From contig DKDF01000003.1 in assembly GCA_002451755.1 (NCBI GenBank), positions 5,079 through 11,898 of the forward strand: a DNA stretch of 6,820 nucleotides. Direction: 5' to 3'. Numbering within the stretch: position 1 is the stretch's first letter; each line of letters starts with the position of its first letter. The notes beneath the pieces were generated by a model. The model was given only the letters and a program-made list of their open reading frames with translations. It was not told where the DNA came from and did no database searches. Positions 1 through 5,645 of this stretch are shown in pieces. The translations under genes and the position numbers were made by a program. Origin of the DNA: Ruminococcaceae bacterium UBA6855 (GTDB taxonomy: Bacteria > Bacillota > Clostridia > Oscillospirales > Acutalibacteraceae).

Positions 1-65
1 AGCCGAGACTGAGGGGTTATTTCGCTAACGCTCAAAGTAAGTAGGGGCGGATATTATCCGCCCGC
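1..65. repeat. Direct repeat, copy 1 (cut by window start)
   Basis: This segment matches 281-346 at roughly 85% by eye, with one single-base length difference. Shared blocks include agactgaggggtt, ttcgct, aaagtaagtaggg and atccgcccgcaaa. It ends in the first palindromic unit (41-65). The second copy is preceded by hairpins at 252-286, so this copy probably also extends left beyond the window. Confidence 0.75.
41..65. repeat. Small palindromic repeat, copy A
   Basis: The core GGGCGGATATTATCCGCCC (45-63) folds into an 8-bp stem with the 3-nt loop ATT. It is flanked by GTAG on the left and GC on the right. Sister copies lie at 91-115 and 322-346. It has no T-tract, so it is unlikely to be an intrinsic terminator. 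Confidence 0.8.
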
Positions 66-90
66 AAAGTGAATAGTGAAAAAGTGCGCT

Positions 91-115
91 GTAGGGGCAA
101 ATATCATTTGCCCGC
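91..115. repeat. Small palindromic repeat, copy B
   Basis: The core GGGCAAATATCATTTGCCC (95-113) folds into an 8-bp stem with the loop ATC. Compared with copy A, two G-C pairs are replaced by two A-T pairs, with both arms changed together. The flanks GTAG and GC are identical to copy A. Confidence 0.8.
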
Positions 116-147
116 AAACCCCATACAATTTTTATTGACGCATATTT

Positions 148-189
148 GTAGGGTGCGGCGACTCGACGCACCGCTGCCGCGTGAGCGGC
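148..189. repeat. Related hairpin unit plus GTGA-loop hairpin
   Basis: The unit starts with GTAGG like the other palindromes, followed by the arms GGTGCG (152-157) and CGCACC (167-172) around a 9-nt loop, and ends in GC. Immediately after it, GCCGC (176-180) and GCGGC (185-189) form a 5-bp stem with the tetraloop GTGA, a GNRA-type loop if transcribed. It is probably a more distant member of the same intergenic repeat class. Function unknown. Confidence 0.55.
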
Positions 190-250
190 ACGAAATCTCG
201 CAAGGATTCCTTTTTTCGACCGTAAGGGTGAACTTCGTTCGCCTGCCTTT

Positions 251-286
251 GGCTCCCCTGTAGGGGAGCTGGATTGGCGAAGCCAA
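251..286. repeat. Tandem hairpins at the head of direct-repeat copy 2
   Basis: GCTCCCCT (252-259) pairs with AGGGGAGC (262-269), giving an 8-bp stem separated by GT. TTGGC (274-278) then pairs with GCCAA (282-286) around the loop GAA. The second hairpin overlaps the start of the 281-346 direct repeat, so both probably belong to one larger mobile or dispersed repeat unit. There is no T-run, so this is not a terminator. Confidence 0.6.
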
Positions 287-346
287 GACTGAGGGGTTTG
301 CTTCGCTGACGCTTAAAGTAAGTAGGGACGTGTATCATCCGCCCGC
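281..346. repeat. Direct repeat, copy 2
   Basis: This is the second copy of the segment at 1-65, starting agccaagactgagggg and ending in a degenerate palindromic unit. The spacing between copies is 280 bp. Sequence drift between copies (about 15% by eye) suggests an old duplication or independent insertions of one repeat family. Confidence 0.75.
322..346. repeat. Small palindromic repeat, copy C (decayed)
   Basis: This is the third member of the GTAG...GC palindrome family. Its right arm (ATCCGCCC) equals copy A, but the left arm has drifted (GGGACGTG), leaving two mismatches and a G-T wobble in the stem. It therefore looks like a copy no longer under selection for folding. Confidence 0.65.
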
Positions 347-371
347 AAAATCTGTACTTGTATAGCGCGAC

Positions 372-424
372 GGCACATTTAAATCAAATAAATAACCCCG
401 CCTCCGGGATATCCCGAGGCGGGG
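372..424 (-). terminator. Intrinsic terminator of the deacetylase gene
   Basis: Positions 396-424 form a GC-rich hairpin: CCCCGCCT pairs with AGGCGGGG, then a one-base bulge, then a further 4-5 bp closing on the loop ATAT. Read on the minus strand, the stem is followed by the T-rich run TTATTTATTTGATTTAA. It begins 16 bp after the stop codon of the minus-strand deacetylase gene, the expected place for its Rho-independent terminator. Confidence 0.9.
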
Positions 425-440
425 CTGTGCTTTGCGATAT

Positions 441-1469
441 TCAATTCGGCAGCTGTTCGAGCGAGCGGAACTCGTAGCCCTGCTTGCGCGCCCAGTCGAT
501 GATATCGCCGAGAGCGGCGGCGTTGTCGGGCGAGACGGAGTGGAGCAGTATAACCGCGCCCGGATGCAGGCGCGAAGTCACGGTGTCGAACGCATACTGC
601 TTGCCCTTTGTGTCGTTGACATCCCAGTCGGCGTAGGCGACCGACCAGAACACGGATTTATATCCGAGCGAGGAGACGAGGTCGAGCGCCGAGGCGGAAT
701 ATGACCCCATCGGGAAGCGGAAATACGGCGAGGAATAGCCGAACTTTTCGCGCAGATAGTTGTCGCAGGTCTCGATTTCCGCCGCCATTTTTTCGCGGCT
801 TATCTTCGAAAAATCGGGGTGGGTCGTCGAATGATTGCCGACGATGTGCCCCTCGTTTATCATTCTTGCAATAAGTCCGGGTTCTGCCTTAATATTCGAG
901 AGCGTGCAGAAAAATGCGGCGGGTACGTTCTTCTGCTTGAGAATGTCGAGCACGGTCGTTGTGTATCCGTTCTCCCAGCCGCAGTCAAAGGTGAGGTAGA
1001 GAACTTTTTCTTTCGTCTTCGTGTCTATCGAGACGGCGTTGAAGCCCTTCTCGTCGAAATATTTCTGCGCGTTCGTCGAGTTCTGATGCGGAACGCCGTT
1101 TTTGGATACGCCGTAGCTGTATCCGACCGTCGCGGTCGAGAGCCCGCGCGTGTTCTGCGGGTCGGTTGCGGTCAGCTTTATCTTCGGCAGCGGGGAGAGT
1201 CCCGTGTATGTGCCGGTGTTCGGGTCGAGCTTGCCTTTCTCCGTTTTGCGCTGAGCCAAGGTTGTGCTCTCGGGTGTCTTTGTCGTCTGCGGAGCTGCTT
1301 TTGTGGTCTGCGGCGGCGCAGTCGTTGTCTCGTCGCGCTTCTGACCGGTCACGGGCGCGTTGCCGTGGGTGGCGTCCGTGCCGTCGTCAACAACCTTTGT
1401 TTTGCACGCGCACAGCGAGATAATGAGCATCAGCGCGAGCGCGAGGCTTAAAAATCTTCGTCTCTTCAT
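441..1469 (-). CDS. pdaA: PdaA-like polysaccharide deacetylase lipoprotein
   Basis: Predicted lipid-anchored, outward-facing NodB-family deacetylase of 342 residues. Residues 1-22 are a signal peptide (MKRRRF, hydrophobic core, LCAC) with Cys22 as the likely lipidated residue. Residues 45-75 are a Thr/Pro/Gln-rich linker, and about 155-340 are the NodB fold. Visible motifs are TFDCGWENGYT (Asp162), HSTTH (His213, His217), RFPMG (Arg251), FWSVAYADWD, HPGAVILLH (His302, His310) and GYEFRSLEQL. ENGYT and HPGA.LLH are typical of PdaA, which removes acetyl groups from muramic acid for cortex delta-lactam formation. The second Asp of the usual TFDD motif is Cys here; Bacillus PdaA has Asn (from memory). 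GAAAGGA lies 9 bases before the ATG. The gene is monocistronic, divergent from purA, with its own terminator. A role in spore cortex or in vegetative wall editing is inference; the substrate is not provable from sequence. Confidence 0.88.
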   Translation of the reverse strand: MKRRRFLSLALALMLIISLCACKTKVVDDGTDATHGNAPVTGQKRDETTTAPPQTTKAAPQTTKTPESTTLAQRKTEKGKLDPNTGTYTGLSPLPKIKLTATDPQNTRGLSTATVGYSYGVSKNGVPHQNSTNAQKYFDEKGFNAVSIDTKTKEKVLYLTFDCGWENGYTTTVLDILKQKNVPAAFFCTLSNIKAEPGLIARMINEGHIVGNHSTTHPDFSKISREKMAAEIETCDNYLREKFGYSSPYFRFPMGSYSASALDLVSSLGYKSVFWSVAYADWDVNDTKGKQYAFDTVTSRLHPGAVILLHSVSPDNAAALGDIIDWARKQGYEFRSLEQLPN

Positions 1470-1557
1470 TTAACACAGTCCTTTCACAGATATTCGTGAT
1501 TATTGTGTGCCGAAAAAGGCGATTTTAATATCGGGTGCGAAAACATTTTAATTTTGA

Positions 1558-1600
1558 ATTATACCATTTTATATTATACCACAATAACCAATAAAATCAA
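1558..1600 (-). promoter_or_regulatory. Promoter region for the deacetylase gene
   Basis: On the minus strand there are two extended -10 elements, both TGGTATAAT (complements of 1573-1581 and 1558-1566). The upstream one has TTGATT (complement of 1595-1600) at 16 bp as a fair -35 box. The downstream one has no good -35, but the TG extension could compensate. They lie about 90-110 bp before the start codon. Which one is used cannot be decided from sequence. Confidence 0.6.
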
Positions 1601-1642
1601 TTGAGAACCCGCAAAATTCGACTCTTTGAGCCCTTCGGCTCA

Positions 1643-1671
1643 TTGACACCGCGCGGGCGATAATATATAAT
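1643..1671 (+). promoter_or_regulatory. Consensus sigma-A promoter of the purA-guaA operon
   Basis: A perfect TTGACA (1643-1648) and a perfect TATAAT (1666-1671) are separated by exactly 17 bp. The expected transcript start near 1678 leaves a leader of about 30 bases before the purA ATG at 1708, too short for a purine riboswitch. A 5-bp inverted repeat, GAGCC-CTTC-GGCTC (1628-1641), abuts the -35 box and could be an operator or chance. Confidence 0.88.
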
Positions 1672-1707
1672 TAAGTGTATTTGATTTTTCGGAGGTGCGT
1701 TTTAAGT

Positions 1708-2982
1708 ATGGTCAGAGCAATTGTGGGTGCCAACTGGGGCGATGAGGGCAAAGGTAAGATTACCGATATGTTTGCCTCTCAGGCGGACATGGTCATTCGT
1801 TTTCAGGGCGGCGCCAATGCAGGACATACGATAATCAACGACTACGGCAAGTTCGCGCTCCATCTTCTGCCGTCAGGCGTGTGCCAGCCCGGCACGGTCA
1901 ACATCATCGGCAACGGCGTGGCTCTCGATATCGAGAAGCTCGTCAAGGAGATCGAGCATGTCACTTCGGCAGGCGTGCCGCAGCCCAATATCCTCGTTTC
2001 CGAGCGCGCGCAGATCATGATGCCCTATCATGTTATGCTCGACACCTATGAGGAGGAGCGCCTCAAGGATAAAAAATTCGGCTCGACAAAGAGCGGTATC
2101 GCTCCGTTCTATTCGGACAAGTATGCGAAGATCGGCTTCCAGGTCTGCGAGCTGTTCGATGAGGAGTATCTCAGAGAGAAGCTCGAAAGAGTATGCGAAG
2201 TGAAGAATCTGCTGCTCGAGCATGTCTATCACAAGCCGGCTCTCGATGTGGACGAGCTGTTCGACCACATGATGAAGCTTCGCGAGATGGTAAGACCCTA
2301 TGTCGCGGACACCGGCAAGATCATCCGCCAGGCTGTCAGGGACGGCAAGAACATTCTTCTTGAGGGTCAGCTCGGCTCGCTCAAGGATCCCGATTTCGGC
2401 ATCTATCCCATGGTTACATCGTCGTCGACCCTCGCGGGCTTCGGCGCCGTCGGCGCGGGCATCGCGCCCTATGAGATAAAGGAGATAATCACAGTCACCA
2501 AGGCTTATTCGAGCGCCGTCGGAGCGGGCGAATTCGTCAGCGAGATATTCGGCGAAGAGGCGGAGAAGATGAGAAACCACGGCGGCGACGCCGGCGAATA
2601 CGGCGCAACGACCGGCAGACCGCGCCGCATGGGCTGGTTTGACTGCGTCGCGACCCGCTACGGCTGCGAGGCTCAGGGCGCAACTCAGGTCGCGCTCACC
2701 GCGCTCGACTGCCTGTCGTATCTCGACGAGATAAAGCTCTGCGTCGGCTATGAGATAGACGGCGAAGTCACAAAGGATTTCCCTGTCACCTCGCGCCTGA
2801 AAAAGGCAAAGCCCGTCTATGTCACCATGCCCGGCTTTAAGTGCGACATCCGCGGCATAAGAGAGTTTGACAAGCTTCCCAAGGAGGCTCAGGACTATGT
2901 CCTCTTCATCGAGAAGGAGATCGGCGTGCCGATAAAGCTCGTTTCCAACGGACCGAGAAGAGAAGAGATTATAGTCAGATAA
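1708..2982 (+). CDS. purA: Adenylosuccinate synthase
   Basis: Cytoplasmic enzyme joining IMP and aspartate with GTP to give adenylosuccinate, the first step from IMP to AMP. The 424-residue product has WGDEGKGK (10-17, catalytic Asp12), GANAGHT with His40, TKAYSSAVGAGEF (264-276), GATTGRPRRMGW (299-310) and SNGP (413-416). Length is normal for the family. The start is ATG 1708: GGAGGTG (1691-1697) precedes it, and a GTG at 1675 in frame lies before the predicted transcript start. The sequence belongs to a divergent branch. EGAQG is EGQLG (219-223), GIGP is GIAP (130-133), and the guanine-contacting TKLD is TALD (331-334), so Lys is missing. I recall this variant from other Clostridia, so it is probably a functional subtype. 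It is first in the operon, 15 bp before guaA. Confidence 0.96.
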   Translation: MVRAIVGANWGDEGKGKITDMFASQADMVIRFQGGANAGHTIINDYGKFALHLLPSGVCQPGTVNIIGNGVALDIEKLVKEIEHVTSAGVPQPNILVSERAQIMMPYHVMLDTYEEERLKDKKFGSTKSGIAPFYSDKYAKIGFQVCELFDEEYLREKLERVCEVKNLLLEHVYHKPALDVDELFDHMMKLREMVRPYVADTGKIIRQAVRDGKNILLEGQLGSLKDPDFGIYPMVTSSSTLAGFGAVGAGIAPYEIKEIITVTKAYSSAVGAGEFVSEIFGEEAEKMRNHGGDAGEYGATTGRPRRMGWFDCVATRYGCEAQGATQVALTALDCLSYLDEIKLCVGYEIDGEVTKDFPVTSRLKKAKPVYVTMPGFKCDIRGIREFDKLPKEAQDYVLFIEKEIGVPIKLVSNGPRREEIIVR

Positions 2983-2997
2983 AAAAGGGTGGATATC

Positions 2998-4548
2998 ATG
3001 CAGGACAATCATGAGAAAGTTCTCGTGCTGGATTTCGGCGGCCAGTACAATCAGCTCATCGCGCGCCGCGTCAGAGAGCACAATGTCTACGCCGAGATAA
3101 AACCGTACAGCCGCATAACCGTCGACGAGATAAAGGCGGCGGGCTATGTCGGAATAATATTCACGGGCGGACCCAACAGCGTCTATGACGAGAGCTCGCC
3201 CCACTATTCGCCCGAGATACTCGATGCGGGCATCCCCGTGCTCGGCATCTGCTACGGCGCTCAGCTTATCGCATATATGGCGGGCGGCGTTGTCAAAACG
3301 AGCGGCTCGAAGAGCGAATACGGCAAGATAGATATGACCCGCAGCAAGGACAGCCGACTGCTCAAAAATATTCCCGAGGATACGAGCGTCTGCTGGATGA
3401 GCCACACGGACTATATCAGCAGCCCGCCCGAGGGCTACAAAGTAACTGCCGTCACGCGCGACTGCCCCTGCGCGGCGATGGAGAACGACGGGAAGAAAAT
3501 CTATGCCGTTCAGTTCCATCCCGAGGTCATGCATACGCAGTACGGCGAGGAGATATTCAAAACATTCCTCTTTGATATCTGCGGATGCAAGGGCGACTGG
3601 GTCATGTCAAGCTTCGTCGAAGAGCAGGTAAAGCACCTGCGCGAGAAGATAGGCGACAAGACCGTGCTCTGCGCCATGTCCGGCGGAGTCGACAGCTCCG
3701 TTGCCGCCGTGCTCCTGCACAGAGCGGTCGGCAAGCAGCTGACCTGCGTCTTCGTTGACCACGGTCTGCTCAGAAAGAACGAGGGCGACGAGGTCGAGCA
3801 CATCTTCCGCGAGCGCTTTGACATGAAGCTCGTCAGGGTCAACGCTCAGGAGCGTTTCCTCACCAAGCTCGCAGGCGTGACCGAGCCGGAGAAGAAGAGA
3901 AAAATTATCGGCGAGGAGTTTATCCGCGTCTTTGAAGACGAGAGCAAGAAGCTCGGCAGGATGAATTTCTTCGTTCAGGGCACAATATATCCCGATGTTA
4001 TCGAGAGCGGCGTGGGCGACGCGGCGGTCATCAAGAGCCACCACAATGTCGGCGGACTGCCCGACCACATCGATTTCGATGAGCTCATCGAGCCCCTGCG
4101 CGACCTGTTCAAAGACGAGGTTCGCAAGGTCGGACTCGAGCTCGGCATCCCCGAGGATCTTGTCTGGCGTCAGCCGTTCCCGGGTCCCGGACTTGCCGTG
4201 CGTATCCTCGGCGATATCACCGAGGAGAAGCTCAATATTCTCAAGGATGCGGACGCGATCTTCCGCGAGGAAGTCAAAATCGCCGGCATCGACCGCGACA
4301 TCAACCAGTATTTCGCGGTGCTTACCAATGTCCACAGCGTCGGCGTTATGGGCGACGCGAGAACCTACGACAGCCTCATTGCGCTGCGCGCAGTGACCAC
4401 CGACGACTTCATGACCGCAGACTGGGCGCGCATCCCGTTCGATGTGCTCGCAAAGGTCTCGAACCGTATCACAAACGAGGTCAAGGGAGTCAACCGCGTA
4501 GTCTACGATGTTACTACAAAGCCCCCGGCAACGGTGGAATGGGAATAA
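2998..4548 (+). CDS. guaA: GMP synthase (glutamine-hydrolysing), full length
   Basis: Cytoplasmic enzyme that adenylates XMP with ATP and replaces AMP with ammonia released from glutamine, giving GMP. The 516-residue product is complete. A class I glutamine amidotransferase domain spans about 8-195, with nucleophile Cys85 in GICYGAQ and the dyad His174/Glu176 in FHPEV. The ATP pyrophosphatase domain starts near 206 with the P-loop SGGVDSS (228-234), the lid-region motif IKSHHNVGGLP (345-355) and QPFPGPGLAVR (392-402). The dimerisation domain ends in KPPATVEWE. ATG 2998 is preferred: AAGGGTGG (2985-2992) ends 5 bases before it, whereas the in-frame GTG at 2989 lies inside that ribosome binding site. 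It is co-transcribed with purA upstream and a glutaminase-less paralogue 21 bp downstream. All catalytic residues I can check are present. Confidence 0.97.
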   Translation: MQDNHEKVLVLDFGGQYNQLIARRVREHNVYAEIKPYSRITVDEIKAAGYVGIIFTGGPNSVYDESSPHYSPEILDAGIPVLGICYGAQLIAYMAGGVVKTSGSKSEYGKIDMTRSKDSRLLKNIPEDTSVCWMSHTDYISSPPEGYKVTAVTRDCPCAAMENDGKKIYAVQFHPEVMHTQYGEEIFKTFLFDICGCKGDWVMSSFVEEQVKHLREKIGDKTVLCAMSGGVDSSVAAVLLHRAVGKQLTCVFVDHGLLRKNEGDEVEHIFRERFDMKLVRVNAQERFLTKLAGVTEPEKKRKIIGEEFIRVFEDESKKLGRMNFFVQGTIYPDVIESGVGDAAVIKSHHNVGGLPDHIDFDELIEPLRDLFKDEVRKVGLELGIPEDLVWRQPFPGPGLAVRILGDITEEKLNILKDADAIFREEVKIAGIDRDINQYFAVLTNVHSVGVMGDARTYDSLIALRAVTTDDFMTADWARIPFDVLAKVSNRITNEVKGVNRVVYDVTTKPPATVEWE

Positions 4549-4569
4549 AATTCACAAGGAGAACAAACT

Positions 4570-5550
4570 ATGAGCAGTAATGTACGTCCCGAATCCATGG
4601 AACGCATCACTACCCCCGAGCTTGCGAACAAGTTCATCGAAGAGCAGGTCGCTGCCGTGCGCGAGCAGGTCGGCGACAAGAGAGTCCTGCTGGCTCTGTC
4701 CGGCGGCGTTGACTCGTCCGTAGTCGCGGCTCTGCTTATCCGCGCGATAGGCAAGCAGCTGGTCTGCGTCCATGTCAACCACGGACTCATGCGCAAGGGC
4801 GAGAGCGAGCAGGTCATCGAGGTTTTCAGAAACCAGATGGACGCGAACCTCGTCTATATCGACGCGACCGACCGTTTCCTCGATCTTCTCGCCGGAGTCA
4901 GCGACCCCGAGAAGAAGAGAAAGATAATCGGCGGCGAGTTCATCAAAGTTTTTGACGAAGAGGCGTCGAAGCTTGAGGGCATCGAGTTCCTTGCACAGGG
5001 AACGATATATCCCGACATCCTCGAATCCCACGGCGTAAAGGCTCACCACAATGTCGGCGGCCTGCCGGAGGACATGAAAATGGAGCTTGTCGAGCCCGTA
5101 AAACTGCTCTTCAAAGATGAAGTCCGCGTCGTCGGCGAGGCTCTCGGTCTGCCGCACAGCATGGTATACCGCCAGCCGTTCCCGGGTCCCGGACTCGGAG
5201 TACGCTGCCTCGGCGCGATAACGAGAGACCGCCTGAACGCCCTGAGAGAAGCCGACGCTATCCTCAGAGAGGAGTTCGACAAGAACGGTCTTGCCGGCAA
5301 GGTCTGGCAGTATTTTATCGCCGTGCCCGACTTCAAGAGCGTCGGCGTGCGCGACGGCAAGCGCTATGAGGGCTGGCCGGCAATCATCCGCGCGGTGAAC
5401 ACCACCGATGCCATGACCGCCACCATCGAGGAGATCCCCTACGTCCTCCTGCATCATATCACCGACCGCATCACCCATGAGGTCGAGGGCATCAACCGCG
5501 TCGTAATGGATCTCACCCCCAAGCCGATCGGCACGATTGAGTGGGAATAA
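4570..5550 (+). CDS. guaA: GMP synthase paralogue lacking the glutaminase domain
   Basis: The 326-residue protein matches only the C-terminal part of GuaA. A 21-residue unique N-terminus is followed by FIEEQV and the P-loop SGGVDSS (44-50), KAHHNVGGLP (157-166), RQPFPGPGLGVR (201-212), and a dimerisation domain ending KPIGTIEWE. By eye it is about 65% identical to the upstream GuaA over the first 61 shared residues, less towards the C-terminus. It has a good AAGGAG (4556-4561) 8 bases before ATG and follows guaA by 21 bp, so it is translated from the same message. Differences include a lid region about 5 residues shorter with KSHHN changed to KAHHN, VDHG changed to VNHG, and SVGVRDGKRYEGWP in place of SVGVMGD.RTYD. 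Archaea split GMP synthase into separate glutaminase and synthetase subunits, so this could be an ammonia-dependent or partner-dependent XMP aminase. It could also be an amidating enzyme for a different nucleotide. Its catalytic motifs look intact. Confidence 0.92.
   Translation: MSSNVRPESMERITTPELANKFIEEQVAAVREQVGDKRVLLALSGGVDSSVVAALLIRAIGKQLVCVHVNHGLMRKGESEQVIEVFRNQMDANLVYIDATDRFLDLLAGVSDPEKKRKIIGGEFIKVFDEEASKLEGIEFLAQGTIYPDILESHGVKAHHNVGGLPEDMKMELVEPVKLLFKDEVRVVGEALGLPHSMVYRQPFPGPGLGVRCLGAITRDRLNALREADAILREEFDKNGLAGKVWQYFIAVPDFKSVGVRDGKRYEGWPAIIRAVNTTDAMTATIEEIPYVLLHHITDRITHEVEGINRVVMDLTPKPIGTIEWE
5541..5550 (+). other. Candidate attachment site at the guaA 3' end
   Basis: The conserved last codons of guaA genes, here GTGGGAATAA including the stop, are a known target of tyrosine-recombinase genomic islands and ICEs. 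A recombinase fragment and a set of short direct repeats lie within 100 bp downstream, the arrangement expected at one end of such an element. No second copy of the core that could be the other end was found in the window outside the recombinase's own YSH codons, so the site is inferred. Confidence 0.4.
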
Positions 5551-5559
5551 TCGCCACTT

Positions 5560-5603
5560 ACCCGAAAACCCTTTATTTTCAAGGGCTTTCGGGTTTCTTT
5601 TTT
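5560..5603 (+). terminator. Intrinsic terminator of the purA-guaA operon
   Basis: ACCCGAAA (5560-5567) pairs with TTTCGGGT (5587-5594), then one mismatch, then CCCTT pairs with AAGGG, closing on a 7-nt loop. The stem runs straight into the T-rich TTTCTTTTTT (5594-5603). It starts 10 bp after the stop codon of the second guaA gene. The minus strand has no matching T-tract, so it acts on the plus strand only. Confidence 0.93.
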
Positions 5604-5609
5604 GCCCTG

Positions 5610-5639
5610 GGTACACGAAAGGTACACGGCGGGTACACG
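5610..5639. repeat. Three GGTACACG repeats with 11-bp period
   Basis: GGTACACG occurs at 5610-5617, 5621-5628 and 5632-5639. The outer copies are followed by GAAA/GAAAA-type spacers (AAA) and the middle by GCG. The 11-bp period places all copies on the same DNA face. They sit between the operon terminator and the stop codon of the recombinase remnant, where arm-type integrase or excisionase sites would be expected in an attL. Confidence 0.75.
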
Positions 5640-5645
5640 AAAAAC

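Larger units (their letters stand above)
1..395. other. Gene-free, repeat-rich intergenic region
   Basis: No reading frame here is believable as a gene. The short frames at 69-338 on both strands run through palindromic repeats, lack ribosome binding sites and have no recognisable protein motif. The stretch instead holds several small inverted repeats (near 41-65, 91-115, 148-189, 251-286 and 322-346) and two copies of a roughly 66-bp direct repeat (1-65 and 281-346). This mosaic resembles the dispersed intergenic repeats of gut Clostridia, from memory. The window begins inside the first direct-repeat copy, so the region continues to the left. Confidence 0.75.

Noticed and set aside
69..338. 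Short open frames of 60-68 codons on both strands in the left region
   Set aside because: They read through palindromic repeats, have no ribosome site and mirror one another.
1490..1540. Possible structured leader or riboswitch ahead of the deacetylase
   Set aside because: Only 3-4 bp AT-rich stems are visible and no known riboswitch core could be recognised.
1675..1707. Upstream GTG start extending PurA by 11 residues
   Set aside because: It lies before the predicted transcript start and upstream of the ribosome site; the family N-terminus begins at the ATG at 1708.
2989..2997. Upstream GTG start extending GuaA by 3 residues
   Set aside because: The GTG is inside the AAGGGTGG ribosome site that serves the ATG at 2998.
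1873..3534. Long antisense open frame of about 550 codons opposite purA and guaA
   Set aside because: It is an antisense shadow of two certain genes, produced by their GC-rich codon pattern. It crosses their boundary, has no recognisable domain and no ribosome site of its own.
4552..5616. Antisense open frame of about 350 codons opposite the short guaA paralogue
   Set aside because: It mirrors the real gene, runs into the operon terminator and shows no protein motif.
5610..5639. Possible CRISPR-like array
   Set aside because: Only three 8-bp units with 3-bp spacers; far too short for CRISPR repeats and spacers.
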